A stretch of DNA of 64,000 bases. Origin: Dokdonella_A sp963834755 (GTDB lineage: Bacteria > Pseudomonadota > Gammaproteobacteria > Xanthomonadales > Rhodanobacteraceae). Below the pieces are notes generated by a model. The model searched no databases, was not told the origin of the DNA, and worked only from the letters and a program-made list of their open reading frames with translations. Below, in pieces: positions 9,929-19,600 of this stretch (positions are counted from its first letter, which is position 1; the number at the start of each line of letters is the position of its first letter). The stretch is taken from the NCBI GenBank assembly GCA_963834755.1, contig CAWICQ010000011.1, forward strand, positions 186,001-250,000, written 5' to 3'. The position numbers were made by a program, and so were the translations under genes.

Positions 9929-10360
9929 ATGCGATTCATGGTGATGGTCAAAGCAACGAAGGAATCCGAAGCCGGCGTGATGCCCAGCGAGAAGCTGCTG
10001 ACCGAAATGGGCAAGTTCAACGAGGAGCTGGTCAAGGCCGGCGCGATGCTCGCGGGCGAAGGGCTGCACCCGAGCTCGAAGGGCGCCCGTGTTCGCTTTT
10101 CCGGCAACAAGCGCACCGTCATCGACGGTCCTTTCACCGAAACCAAAGAGCTGGTCGCCGGTTTCTGGCTGCTGCAACTGAAGTCGAAGCAGGAAGCGAT
10201 CGAATGGATGAAACGCTGCCCGAACCCATTCGAGACCGGCGAATCCGAAATCGAAATCCGCCAGGTGTTCGAGGCCGAGGATTTCGGCGCCGAGTTCACA
10301 CCGGAACTGCGCGCACAGGAAGACCGCCTGCGCGCAGAAGTCGAAGCCAAGAAGAAGTAA
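9929..10360 (+). CDS. YciI/DGPF-domain protein 1
   Basis: 143 residues, ferredoxin-like YCII-related fold. Hallmarks: MRFMVMVKA start, EAG, GEGLHPSSKGARVRF, the diagnostic IDGPFTETKEL, and GFWLLQLKSKQEAIEW. DGPF proteins are the usual genomic partners of ECF42 sigma factors; their biochemical role is not settled. Start chosen at 9929 (GGAG 7-10 bp ahead) rather than an in-frame ATG four codons earlier that lacks a site. The charged C-tail (RAEVEAKKK) is unlike the two paralogues downstream. Confidence 0.88.
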   Translation: MRFMVMVKATKESEAGVMPSEKLLTEMGKFNEELVKAGAMLAGEGLHPSSKGARVRFSGNKRTVIDGPFTETKELVAGFWLLQLKSKQEAIEWMKRCPNPFETGESEIEIRQVFEAEDFGAEFTPELRAQEDRLRAEVEAKKK

Positions 10361-10470
10361 TCGGCTTCCGCATCGACGGAATTCATGCCGTAACTGGAGG
10401 CGCGCGCCCCGGATGGGCCATCGCGTCCCGCGATTTCGACATCTTCCATCTCATTTGATCGAGGAAACTC

Positions 10471-10884
10471 ATGAAAATCGAACCGTATCTGTTTTTCGAT
10501 GGCCGCTGCGAAGAAGCAATCGAGTTCTACCGCAAGACGGTCGGCGCCGAAGTGATCATGCTCATGCGCTACAAGGACACGCCGGAAGCGGGCGGCAGAG
10601 CCAACGTGCCCGTGGCAACCGAAGACAAGATCATGCACGCAACCTTGCGCATCGGCGATTCGCAAGTGATGGCCTCCGACGGAAATTGCCTTGGCAAGCC
10701 GAATTTCCAGGGTTTCTCGCTGTCGTTGACGGCTGCAGACGATGCCGAGGCTGATCGCTTGTTCGCTGCGCTCGCCGACGGCGGCACGGTGCATCAGCCG
10801 CTCATCAAGACGTTCTTCGCCTCGCGCTTCGGCATGGTCGCCGACCGTTTCGGCGTGCAATGGATGGTTCTTACGAGCCAATAG
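10471..10884 (+). CDS. VOC-superfamily protein (PhnB-like)
   Basis: 137 residues with glyoxalase/bleomycin-resistance fold in the PhnB/DUF1338-like version: MKIEPYLFFDGRCEEAIEFY at the start, VIMLMRYKD, MHATLRIGDSQVMASD, FSLSLTAADDAEADRLFAAL and a C-terminal RFGMVADRFGVQWM. The usual metal-site His/Glu set is only partly visible, so catalysis is uncertain. It sits between two DGPF genes in the same direction, a common gene set with ECF42 factors; ligand unknown. Confidence 0.85.
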   Translation: MKIEPYLFFDGRCEEAIEFYRKTVGAEVIMLMRYKDTPEAGGRANVPVATEDKIMHATLRIGDSQVMASDGNCLGKPNFQGFSLSLTAADDAEADRLFAALADGGTVHQPLIKTFFASRFGMVADRFGVQWMVLTSQ

Positions 10885-10937
10885 CTCGCACGATCAGAGA
10901 CATCATTCGAATTTTCACATCTGCGAGAGGACACGAC

Positions 10938-11321
10938 ATGCGATTCATGATGCTGATCAAGGCCAACAAGGACTTCGAAGCCGGCATTCCGCCGAGCAGG
11001 ATACTCGTCGATGCCATGGGACGGCTGGCCGAAGAACTCGGCAAAACCGGCGTGCTGCTCAGCTCGGAAGGAATGAAACCGAGCTCGGCCGGCACGCGAA
11101 TCCGCTATTCGGGCGGACGGCGCAACCTGATCGACGGCCCATTCACCGAAACCAAGGAACTGATCGGCGGCTTCGCGATCGTACAAGTCGCCTCCAAGCA
11201 GGAAGCGATCGCGCTCGCCGAGCGCGTCGCCACGATCCATGCCGAATGCGGCGTATCCGAATTCGAAATGGAGGTCCGGCCGTTGTTCGATCCCGGCGAA
11301 TGCGCCGAACGAGCGGCGTGA
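10938..11321 (+). CDS. YciI/DGPF-domain protein 2
   Basis: 127 residues, YCII-related: MRFMMLIKANKDFEAG, SSEGMKPSSAGTRIRYSGG, LIDGPFTETKELIGGF, QVASKQEAIALAERV. Start taken at 10938, preceded by AGAGG; a longer in-frame version would overlap the VOC gene. It has an unusual His in the segment ATIHAECGVSEFEME, where its paralogues have a Cys-Pro or Cys-Pro-Ala. Part of the same operon. Confidence 0.87.
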   Translation: MRFMMLIKANKDFEAGIPPSRILVDAMGRLAEELGKTGVLLSSEGMKPSSAGTRIRYSGGRRNLIDGPFTETKELIGGFAIVQVASKQEAIALAERVATIHAECGVSEFEMEVRPLFDPGECAERAA

Positions 11322-11347
11322 CCGCCCGCAAACCAAGGAAAACGTCC

Positions 11348-11791
11348 ATGCGTTTCATGATGCTGATGATTCCGAAAGGTTACGAAAGTGCCGCTCCCGG
11401 CACGATGCCCGATGCGGCCGCCGTCGCCGCGATGATGGCGTACAACGAGGAACTGCAAAACGCCGGAGTACTGGTCACGCTCGACGGTTTGCATCCACCG
11501 TCGATCGGCGCGCGCGTTTCGTTCTCGAACGGCAAGCCGAGCGTCATCGACGGTCCGTTCGCCGAAGCGAAGGAAGTGCTCGGCGGCTACTGGATGATCG
11601 ACGTGAAATCCAAGCAGGAAGCCATCGATTGGGCGACGCGCTGCCCCGCATCGAACAACGAAGTCATCGAGATTCGCCAGGTCCAGGAATTCCTCGACTT
11701 TCCGTCCGACGTGCGCGAAGCGGCGGCGAAATATCCGGAAATCAAGGCGGCGACCCGGCGCCGCGAGCGGCACATGCGCGTCGTGCGATAA
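11348..11791 (+). CDS. YciI/DGPF-domain protein 3
   Basis: 147 residues: MRFMMLMIPKGYESAAPG, DAAAVAAMMAYNEELQNAGV, LDGLHPPSIGARVSF, VIDGPFAEAKEVLGGYWMI, EAIDWATRCPASNNEVIEIRQV. Third DGPF paralogue of the operon, with an Arg-rich C-tail (ATRRRERHMRVVR). Starts 26 bp after DGPF 2 and ends 99 bp before the sigma gene. Confidence 0.88.
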   Translation: MRFMMLMIPKGYESAAPGTMPDAAAVAAMMAYNEELQNAGVLVTLDGLHPPSIGARVSFSNGKPSVIDGPFAEAKEVLGGYWMIDVKSKQEAIDWATRCPASNNEVIEIRQVQEFLDFPSDVREAAAKYPEIKAATRRRERHMRVVR

Positions 11792-11890
11792 GCGCGAGAT
11801 CGAAGCGGCGCACCGACAAGCGCCGCCTCGATCGTTGCCTGCGACGAGCTGCCTTGCGCGAACGGCAGCGAGATGGTCTGATCGGAAGCC

Positions 11891-13165
11891 GTGACGGCAG
11901 CCGACATTCATCGCGAAATCGACGCGGTCTGGCGGATCGAGTCGGCCAGGCTCATCGGCGGACTCGCGCGCATCGTGCGCGATGTCGGCGTCGCCGAAGA
12001 GCTCGCACAGGATGCGCTCGTCGCCGCGCTCGAGCAGTGGCCCACATCGGGCATTCCCGACAATCCTGCCGCGTGGCTCATGACCGCCGCGAAACGCCGC
12101 GGCATCGACCGTCTTCGGCACGGCAAACTCGTCGATCTCAAGCACGAGGAGATCGGCCGCGAGATCGAATCCATCCACGATGACGCCGCCGCGGCGTTCG
12201 AAGCGGACATCGACGATGACATCGGCGACGATCTGCTGCGTCTCGTTTTCACGGCGTGCCATCCGATCCTGTCGACCGAGGCGCGCACCGCGCTGACCTT
12301 GCGCCTGCTCGGCGGATTGACCACCGACGAAATCGCGCGCGCGTTCCTGGTCGCCGAGCCGACGATCGCGCAACGCATCGTTCGCGCCAAACGTACGCTC
12401 GCCGAAGCCCACGTGCCGTTCGAAGTTCCGCGCGGCGAAGACCGCGCTGCACGCCTCGCATCGGTGCTCGAAGTCATCTATCTGATTTTCAATGAAGGGT
12501 ATTCGGCGACCGCCGGCGACGACTGGATGCGCCCGCAGCTGTGCGAGGACGCGCTGCGCCTCGGACGCATCCTGGCCGAGCTCGCGCCTGCGGAACCCGA
12601 AGTGCATGGGCTCGTCGCGCTGATGGAAATTCAAGCCTCGCGCACGCGTGCGCGATCGGATGCTTCGGGCAAGCCCATTCTGTTGCCCGATCAGGACCGC
12701 TCGCGTTGGGATCGGCTGCTGATTCGTCGCGGGCTCGCCGCGCTCGATCGCGCGCAGCGGCTCGCCGGAACGCACGGCCCATATGCGCTGCAGGCGGCGA
12801 TCGCCGCCTGTCACGCACGCGCAGCCAGCGCGGACGATACGGACTGGCCGCGCATTGCGGCGCTCTATTTCGCACTTGCCCAGTTGACACCCTCGCCTAT
12901 CGTCGAGCTCAACCGCGCGGTCGCGATCGCGATGGCATCGGGGCCCGCCGCGGCACTTGAGCTCGTCGACGCGCTGGTGTCGTCGCGCTCGCTCGAAAAC
13001 TATCACCTTCTGCCCAGCGTGCGCGGGGATTTGTTGACCAAGCTTGGCCGCTTCGACGAGGCACGCGAAGAATTCGAGCGTGCCGCGTCGCTGACACGCA
13101 ATGCGCGCGAGCGCGGGCTGCTGCTCGAGCGCGCCGCATCATGCGCGCAGCGCGCAGACGCCTGA
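11891..13165 (+). CDS. ECF42-type RNA polymerase sigma factor
   Basis: 424 residues, much longer than a classical ECF factor. Region 2 (residues ~10-80: EELAQDALVAALEQWP, NPAAWLMTAAKRRGIDRLR), region 4 (~120-165: ALTLRLLGGLTTDEIARAFLV, AQRIVRAKRTLAEA), then the DUF6596-like helical C-terminal extension (~180-424: VIYLIFNEGYSAT, GLVALMEIQASRTRAR, LNRAVAIAMASGP, YHLLPSVRGDLLTKLGR). This extension and the DGPF partners define the ECF42 group; no anti-sigma gene is present, as usual for the group, where the extension is thought to control activity. GTG start. Confidence 0.92.
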   Translation: MTAADIHREIDAVWRIESARLIGGLARIVRDVGVAEELAQDALVAALEQWPTSGIPDNPAAWLMTAAKRRGIDRLRHGKLVDLKHEEIGREIESIHDDAAAAFEADIDDDIGDDLLRLVFTACHPILSTEARTALTLRLLGGLTTDEIARAFLVAEPTIAQRIVRAKRTLAEAHVPFEVPRGEDRAARLASVLEVIYLIFNEGYSATAGDDWMRPQLCEDALRLGRILAELAPAEPEVHGLVALMEIQASRTRARSDASGKPILLPDQDRSRWDRLLIRRGLAALDRAQRLAGTHGPYALQAAIAACHARAASADDTDWPRIAALYFALAQLTPSPIVELNRAVAIAMASGPAAALELVDALVSSRSLENYHLLPSVRGDLLTKLGRFDEAREEFERAASLTRNARERGLLLERAASCAQRADA

Positions 13166-13277
13166 ATCGGAACACGCTGACGCCACCGTCGACGGCGACG
13201 CCGACGCCGCGGTCGACGACCACACTGTGCTTTCCTTCGTAGATTCGCCGGCTGCGGCCTCCGGCCAACTTCGGCGC

Positions 13278-13883
13278 TCAGTCCGCAGGCCGAACGCGCA
13301 ATGCGACACTGATGCGAGGCCCGACCGGCACGCGCGTCTTCGCCACGCCGTGGGTGTAATGCCGCTGGCTGACGTAGTTCATGACCAGCAAGCTGCCGGC
13401 CGCAAGATCGATCGGGACCGCCGCCTCGCCCGAACGTTTCGACCGAATCAGCATGCGCCGCGTCGCGCCGAGTGACACCAGCGCGATCGGCTCGCCGGCG
13501 AGGAGCTCCTGCAGACGATCGTTGTGCGGCGCGACGCTGTCGTTGCCGTCGCGATAGAAATTGAGGCCCACGCTGTTGAATGGCGCAGCGACCGCATCCG
13601 TGACCCGCGCGGCGATATCGCGGAGGATTTCGAACGCGTCGTCCGTGATGCCTTCCGCCTGCGAGGCCGGGCGATCGAGCCGGAAATGCGCCGTCAATCG
13701 CGGCACGTCGACTTCGCGCTCGTACATGACCCGCCGCTGAGCGTGCCAGTCGACGCCATCGCGCAGCGACGAAAAATACGCGTCGGCTTGCACGGCCGCA
13801 ACGATGCCGGCTCGATACGTGACGCGGCCGCGCTCGTTATCGATCAGCGAAAGCGGCGCTTCGAACAGACCCAGCTGCGTCAT
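13278..13883 (-). CDS. AlkB-like 2-oxoglutarate/Fe(II) dioxygenase
   Basis: 201 residues. Jelly-roll 2OG oxygenase motifs: iron ligands H-N-D in SVAPHNDRLQEL and the distal His in RHYTHGVAKT, with the co-substrate Arg region RISVALR. LNFYRDGNDSVAPHND and LGATRRMLIR match AlkB homologues that reverse alkylation of bases in DNA or RNA. The upstream gene on the same strand (lhr) ends 12 bp before its start, so both repair-type genes are likely cotranscribed. Confidence 0.88.
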   Translation of the reverse strand: MTQLGLFEAPLSLIDNERGRVTYRAGIVAAVQADAYFSSLRDGVDWHAQRRVMYEREVDVPRLTAHFRLDRPASQAEGITDDAFEILRDIAARVTDAVAAPFNSVGLNFYRDGNDSVAPHNDRLQELLAGEPIALVSLGATRRMLIRSKRSGEAAVPIDLAAGSLLVMNYVSQRHYTHGVAKTRVPVGPRISVALRVRPAD

Positions 13884-13895
13884 CGACGCGAGATC

Positions 13896-16800
13896 CTATT
13901 CGCCGGCCTCGGCCGACGCGGCGGTCAGCTCCGCGTCGCGCTCCGGACCACGCATGAGTTTGCTGCGCGCCATGCTTTCGGTTTTCGCGTCCATCGCTTC
14001 GAGCAACGTGATCTCACCGGCCACGAGCTTTGCCGCCGGCACGCCGTCGCGATACAGCACGCGCGAGCCGGTCACGGCGGGTACCGTAGTCCCAGCCAGC
14101 ACGCCGCCGACGAGATTCAGCGGATCGGCGCCGCACACCGCGATCCATTGCTCGTCCGGCTTCTTCTGCCGCATCGCGCGCAACGATGCGACCGCATCGG
14201 GCAACGCGAACTGTTCGCCGGAAAGTCCCGCGATGAAACGTCCGCCGCGAATCTCGCCGCGCGCTTCGAGCCGGTGAAAGACGCGCAGCAATTCGCGCCA
14301 CGGCGGCAGCCACGCGGCTTCGTTTGCGAGCAGACGCCAGCACACGACGCCGTAGCGCTTGAGCAACGTGCGCGCGACCAGCTCGACGACGTCGCCGTTT
14401 TCGCTGCGGGCCTTCGCTGCCGTCGCCATAGGCGCGGTCCGCCGCACGATCGCCCAGCGTCCCGCGTCCGCGATACCGAACATCGACGCGCGACGCGCGC
14501 GGCGGCGATGCGGCGGCGGACGTTTGCTCGATGGCACCAGCAACGCGCGCAAACCCGAAAAACTGTCCGACGTGACCAGGCCGCCGGCAACGAGCTCGCC
14601 GAGTGCGTCTTCGAGCTCGGTGTGCAGCAAACGCGTGCCGCCGAGCATTTCATCGAAGAACGAAGCGCCATGATCGGCGAGATAGTCGGCGACCGCTTTC
14701 GCTCGCGACGACAACGCAGGCTCGGCGCCGGGCGCGAGTCCACCGAGCGTGCTCCAGTCGGCGAGATGACGACGCTGCAACAGCACGATCGGTGTCGCTC
14801 GCACGGGACCCGCTACCGCCTGCGCGACTTCGCCGTTTTGCGCGGCCTTGCCGCCGCGCAAGCGCGCCCACAATATGCGTCCGCTGAGACAGAGATCGTC
14901 GACCCACGAAATTTCGTAGCCGGCGACGCGCGCCGGAAGCAGTTCACTTTCCCACGCCGCCGCCGGTGCTTCGAAACCTTCAAGCTGCGCGATCACGTTG
15001 GCCAGCGCATCCGGACCGCTCACTCGCGCATCGGGCGCGACGTGCTGCCACGCGATCAGGAATCGCATGAAATCGCGCGGTTCGACCGGCTCGATCTCGC
15101 GGCGCAGGCGACGCACCGTGTAGCGATGAATCCGCGCGAGCAGGCGGCGTTCGCACCATTCGGTTTCGGTTGCGCCCGGCGCGAACCGGCCGCGCATGAC
15201 GTAGCCTTCGCCTTCGAGTGCGGCGAGTGCGATGTCGATGTCGGACGGCGGCAAGGCCAGTGAATCGGCGAGCTCGACGACACGCACCGGGCCGAGACCG
15301 GACAGGCGCGAACGCAGGATTTCGACGAGCGCCTCTTCCGGCGTCCATTGTGTCGAAGCGAATTCAGCGGGCGCTTCGATCGGCGGGATGCGTTCGGCGT
15401 TTGGACGGATCGCATCGAATTGCGGCAAACGCTCCGCAGCGACCCACAACGCGCGTTCGTCATCGACTTGAGTTCCGCCGACATCAGCGTCATCCCGGCG
15501 AACGCCGGCATCCAAGTCGCTTTCGCCCGAAACCGACAATGGGTCCCGGCCTTCGCCGGGACGACAATCGGGATGGGTTGTCGCGATCCGGTCGCGCAAC
15601 GACGTCGCGCGACGCGACGCCGCCAGCGCATCGAGCAATCCGGCCCACCCTGGGTTTCGCGCAACATCGCCTGCCGTCACGAATCCGAGCGTCATCAACG
15701 CATCGTGCATTTCGTCCGGCGAGCGCGCTTCGGGCCACGCCTCTTCGCGCACGCCTTCGATCGCTTCGATGTCGAGCTGGCCGAAATCCGCCGCGGTCGC
15801 GGGATCGACCCAGCGACGACTCGAAACCGCCTGCGTGCGGCGTTCCTCGAGCGGCGCGTCGTCGAGATACGCATAAGGCCGCGCGCTGAGCACTTCGGCG
15901 GCCAGCGGCGAAGGTTCGGTCAGATCGCGCGCGACGATGCGCGCTTCGCCGGATTCGAGCGTGTGCAACAGGCGCTCGAGTCCTTCGATGTCCATCGCGC
16001 CGTGCAGACAGTCGTAAAGTGTCTGCGCGACCAGCGGATGATCGGGAATCTGGCGCTCGCCGACGAGATTCTCGGCGCAGGCGACCTGATCCGGAAACAC
16101 CGTAGCGAGCAGATCTTCGCCTTTCATGCGCTGCAACTGCGGCGGCACCTTGCTGCCGCCGACAAAGCGCGGCAGCGCGAGCGACGCCGTCGCGTTCCAG
16201 CGCCAGCGCACGCCGAACATCGGCGCATCGAGCAGCGCCTGGATCAGCACGTCGCGCGCGGTATTCGAATGCAGGTAACGGCCGACGTCGTCGAGCGGAA
16301 AACTGTGGCTCGTCGACAGCGACAAAATGATGGCATCTTCGGTCGCCGCGGCTTGCAGCTCGAAATTGAAGGTGCGGCAGAAACGCTTGCGCAGCGCGAG
16401 CCCCCATGCCCGATTGATGCGACTGCCGAGCGGCGAATGGATGATGAGCTGCATGCCGCCGGATTCGTCGAAAAAACGTTCCATCGCGAGCTCGTGCTGC
16501 GTCGGCAGCACGCCGAGCGCGGCCTTCGCACCGGCGAGGTAATCGGCGATCTGCCGCGCTGCGGGTTCGCCGAGGCCGAGATCGCGCATCAGCCAGCGCG
16601 GTCGTTTCGCCGAGTCCGTCGTCGAGATGCACCGACGCTTCCTCGCGCAATCGCGAGACCGCGAAAGAAAGCTCGTTGCTGCGGCCCGGCGCCTCGCCGA
16701 GCCAGAACGGAATCGTCGGCGGCGCGCCTTGCGCATCCTCGACGCGCACGCGTCCGCGCTCGACGCGCAAGATGCGATACGACATGTTGCCGAGCTGGAA

Positions 16801-18546
16801 AATATCACCGGCGATGCTTTCGACCGCGAAGTCCTCGTTGACCGTGCCGACCATCGTCGCCTGCGGCTCGAGCACGACATCGTAGTCGGCCGTATCCGGA
16901 ATCGCGCCGCCGGACGTGATCGCGGTCAGCCGCGCGCCACGCCGCGCGCGCAGGATGCCGTTCACCGCGTCGCGATGCAGGTACGCGGAACGCTGGCCGA
17001 CGCGCGTCGAGTACCCTTCCGCGAGCATGCGCACGACTGCGTTGAAATCTTCGCGCTTCAAACTCGCGTACGCGTACGCGCCGCGCACGAGATCGAACAG
17101 CGCGTCCTCGCTCCAATCCTGGCAGGCGACTTCGGCGACGATCTGCTGCGCGAGCACGTCGAGCGCATTCGGAATCACGCCGAGCGCATCGAGCTCGCCT
17201 CGGTGCACGGCGTCGAGCAGCGCGGCCGATTCGACCAATTCGTCGCGCGAGAGCGGAAAAAGGCGGCCTTTCGGCAATCCGCCGACCGCATGGCCGGATC
17301 GGCCGACGCGCTGCAGGAACGCGGCGATCGAGCGCGGCGATCCGATCTGGCAGACCAGATCGACATCGCCGATGTCGATGCCGAGCTCGAGCGATGCGGT
17401 CGCGACCAGCGCGCGCAGCTCGCCGCGTTTCAGGCGCTGCTCGGCCTCGAAGCGCAGTTCCTTGGCGAGGCTGCCGTGATGCGCGGCGACCGCTTCCTTG
17501 CCGAGGCGTTCGCTCAAATGTTTCGACGCGCGCTCGACCATGCGTCGCGTGTTGACGAAAATCAGCGTCGTGTGATGCTGACGGATCAGCGCTTCGAGCT
17601 TCGTGTAGACCTGCTCCCACACATCGCCGGACATCACGGCTTCGAGCGGTGCGTCCGGAAGCTCGATCGCAAGATCGCGATCGCGGACGTGGCCGGTGTC
17701 GACGATCTTGCATTCGGCGCGATTGCCGCCGTTTGTTGTCTCGTCATTCCGGCGCAGGCCCGAATCCAGCGTTTTGTCGAGAAGGCCAGGAACTGGATCC
17801 CGGCTCTCGCCGGGATGACGAGCGGTGTCGTCGCCGCTAGGGCGAGCGGTGTCATCGCCGGAATGACGGACCGGGCTCGGCAACTCTGATTGAGAACCCG
17901 TCAAGAACTTCGCCACCTCTTCGATCGGCTTCTGCGTCGCAGAAAGACCAATGCGCGTGAGACGATGTCCGCACAGCGCATCCAGCCGCTCGAGCGAAAG
18001 CGCAAGATGACTGCCGCGCTTGTTCGGCGCGAGCGCGTGCGCTTCGTCGACGATCACCGTGCGCGTCGTCGACAGCATGCGCCGGCCGGATTCCGAACCC
18101 AGCAGGATGTACAGCGATTCCGGCGTCGTGACCACGATATGCGGCGGCCGCTTGCGCATCTTGTCGCGGTCGGCCTGCGGCGTGTCGCCGGTGCGCACCA
18201 TCGTGCGGATTTCGACGTCGGGCAGCCAGAGTTGCAGGAGCTCGTCGCGGATACCGGCGATCGGCACTTCGAGATTGATGCGCACGTCGTTCGACAGCGC
18301 CTTCAGCGGCGAGACGTAGACGACGGCGGTCTCGTCCGGCAGCGCCTGCTCGACGCCGCGGCGGACCAGATCGTCGATCGCAGCCAGGAATGCGGCCAGC
18401 GTCTTGCCTGAACCCGTCGGCGCGGCGATCAGCGTGTTGCGGCCGGAGCGGATCGCCGGCCAGGCCTCGACCTGCGCGGGCGTCGGCGCCGCGAACGTGC
18501 GCCGAAACCAGGCGGCGACGGCGGGATGGAAGGCTTCGAGCGGCAT
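13896..18546 (-). CDS. lhr: Lhr-like large DEAD-box DNA helicase, frameshifted
   Basis: Superfamily 2 helicase of the Lhr family, ~1,549 residues after repair. N-terminal part: motif I APTGSGKT, motif II VDEAHAL in the DEVH/DEAH-like position, motif III LSATQ, motif V/VI region ATASLELGIDIGDVD and QRVGRSGHAVGG. C-terminal part: winged-helix and Lhr-specific domains (GLGEPAARQIADYL, IHSPLGSRINRAWGLALRKR, SFPLDDVGRYLHSN, APMFGVRWRWNA). Reading frames part at about 16611-16622; removal of one base (GACGACGGACTC to GACGACGACTC) joins them. Two palindromic repeat elements lie in frame inside the gene (15488-15566 and 17742-17821), adding peptides absent from the family. Upstream of and cotranscribed with the AlkB-like gene. 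Confidence 0.93.
15488..15566. repeat. palindromic repeat element within lhr, copy 1
   Basis: CGTCATCCCGGCGAACGCCGG at the left and CCGGCCTTCGCCGGGACGAC at the right form inverted ends of ~25 bp around a variable core. On the lhr strand it encodes CRPGEGRDPLSV...DAGVRRDDADV in the open frame. This is the REP/MITE-like sequence often found between genes in proteobacteria. Confidence 0.8.
17742..17821. repeat. palindromic repeat element within lhr, copy 2
   Basis: CGTCATTCCGGCGCAGGCCC at the left and GGCTCTCGCCGGGATGACG at the right, inverted ends of ~28 bp. It encodes RHPGESRDPVPGLL...LDSGLRRNDE in frame between the two RecA-like helicase domains. Directly beside it (17822-17875) lie two partial units encoding HSGDDTARPSGDDTA. 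Confidence 0.82.
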
Positions 18547-18646
18547 GGTCGTATTTTGCGCGCAGGCGTCTCAAATCCTGAAACGGCGCCGGCGAAATCG
18601 TGCTGGGTTTCAGATATGTGATCGCAAGGCGGTTTCGCAAGCATTT

Positions 18647-18690
18647 TTCCTCTCCCAACGGGAGAAGGATGCCCGAAGGGCCGGATGAGG
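18647..18690. repeat. REP-like unit (CTCTCCC...GGGAGAAGG...GGATGAGG)
   Basis: CCTCTCCCAACGGGAGAAGG forms a short stem, followed by GCCCGAAGGGCCGGATGAGG. The same unit type occurs at 52451-52494. Confidence 0.7.
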
Positions 18691-18748
18691 ACCGGGCGGA
18701 ACGCGATGCGGCAACTAGACGCCACCCTTTGTGCTCGCGCTCCGGCCG

Positions 18749-18785
18749 GCCCTCACCCCAGGCCTCTCCCCAAGGGGAGAGGGGT
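18749..18785. repeat. REP-like unit, inverted orientation
   Basis: GGCCCTCACCCCAGGCCTCTCCCC followed by AAGGGGAGAGGGGT; opposite orientation to the unit at 18647. Confidence 0.65.
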
Positions 18786-18884
18786 CGCGCCGACGCTCCA
18801 TCGAAACTCAGGCTTGCGCTTCGGCCGCCCTCGCCTGCGTTCCTAAAAAGAGGGAGAAAAGCGCTTCGCCAACGAGCGAGTTGC

Positions 18885-19529
18885 CTACGCCTCGATCAAG
18901 CCGTTGCGAACGGCGATCAGCGTCAGTTCCGCCTGATTCGCGGCGCCGAGCTTCTGCTTGATGTTGTAGAGGTGCGTTCCGACCGTGTTCGGCGACAGCG
19001 ACAGCGTCTCTGCGATGCGGTTGACCGACTCGCCGCGCGCGAGCTGAATGAACACGGCGAACTCGCGTTCGGACAACGCCTCGACCTGCCCGGCCGGGCC
19101 GCCGAGGTCCTGCAGCGCGAGTTTGCGTGCGGTGTCGGCGTCGAGATAGATGCGTCCAGCCGCGACCGCGCCGACCGCATCGATCAATTCCTCCGGCGCG
19201 CTGCGTTTGGAAAGATAGCCGAGCGCGCCGGCCTTGAGGACGCGCTTCGGATGCGCGGTATCTTCGTGCGCGGAGAGCACCAGCACGCGCGCACTCTTGT
19301 CGCGCGCGAGCAGGCGGCGCACGGTCTCGATGCCGCCCATGCCCGGCATCGAGAGATCCATGATCACGACATCCGGGCGCAACTCGGGATACTGCTGATA
19401 CGCGGCCTCGCCGCTGTCCGCTTCGCCGACGACTTCGATCTGCGGACTCACCGACAGCAGCATGCGGAAACCGACGCGCACGACGGCGTGATCGTCGACC
19501 AGCATCACGCGGGTTTTCGCTTTCGTCAT
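18885..19529 (-). CDS. NarL/FixJ-type response regulator
   Basis: 214 residues. Receiver domain 1-120: acidic pocket VDDHAVVR, phospho-acceptor Asp in VVIMDLSMPGM, Thr/Ser LVLSAHED, Lys in YLSKRSAP. LuxR-type HTH at ~145-210: LSEREFAVFIQLARGESV, AETLSLSPNTVGTHLYNIKQ. Start chosen at 19529, behind GGGAGTG; a second ATG directly in front is also possible. It is the cognate partner of the kinase upstream. The 92-bp gap between them holds two hairpins. Confidence 0.92.
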   Translation of the reverse strand: MTKAKTRVMLVDDHAVVRVGFRMLLSVSPQIEVVGEADSGEAAYQQYPELRPDVVIMDLSMPGMGGIETVRRLLARDKSARVLVLSAHEDTAHPKRVLKAGALGYLSKRSAPEELIDAVGAVAAGRIYLDADTARKLALQDLGGPAGQVEALSEREFAVFIQLARGESVNRIAETLSLSPNTVGTHLYNIKQKLGAANQAELTLIAVRNGLIEA

Positions 19530-19567
19530 CATCACTCCCTCACCCACCACTCGCGCCGCGAGCGGCT

Positions 19568-19593
19568 CCCCTCTCCCGCTGCGCGGGTGAGGG
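19568..19593. repeat. REP-like CTCTCCC unit between kinase and regulator genes
   Basis: CCCCTCTCCCGCTGCGCGGGTGAGGG; CCCGC/GCGGG core stem. Same family as the units at 18647 and 52451. Confidence 0.55.
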
Positions 19594-19600
19594 AATATCG

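Larger units (their letters stand above)
18547..18884. other. intergenic region with Xanthomonad-type REP units, no gene
   Basis: 338 bp between the lhr start and the response regulator stop. I see no coding sequence. It holds two CTCTCCC/GGGAGA repeat units (18647-18690, 18749-18785) and presumably the lhr promoter. Confidence 0.7.

Noticed and set aside
13524..16841. Two large plus-strand frames (579 and 497 codons) opposite lhr
   Set aside because: Composition is that of antisense shadow; they run opposite recognisable helicase domains and have no ribosome site.
15488..17875. CRISPR-like repeats in the lhr region
   Set aside because: Only two distant palindromic units with different cores and no regular spacers or cas genes.
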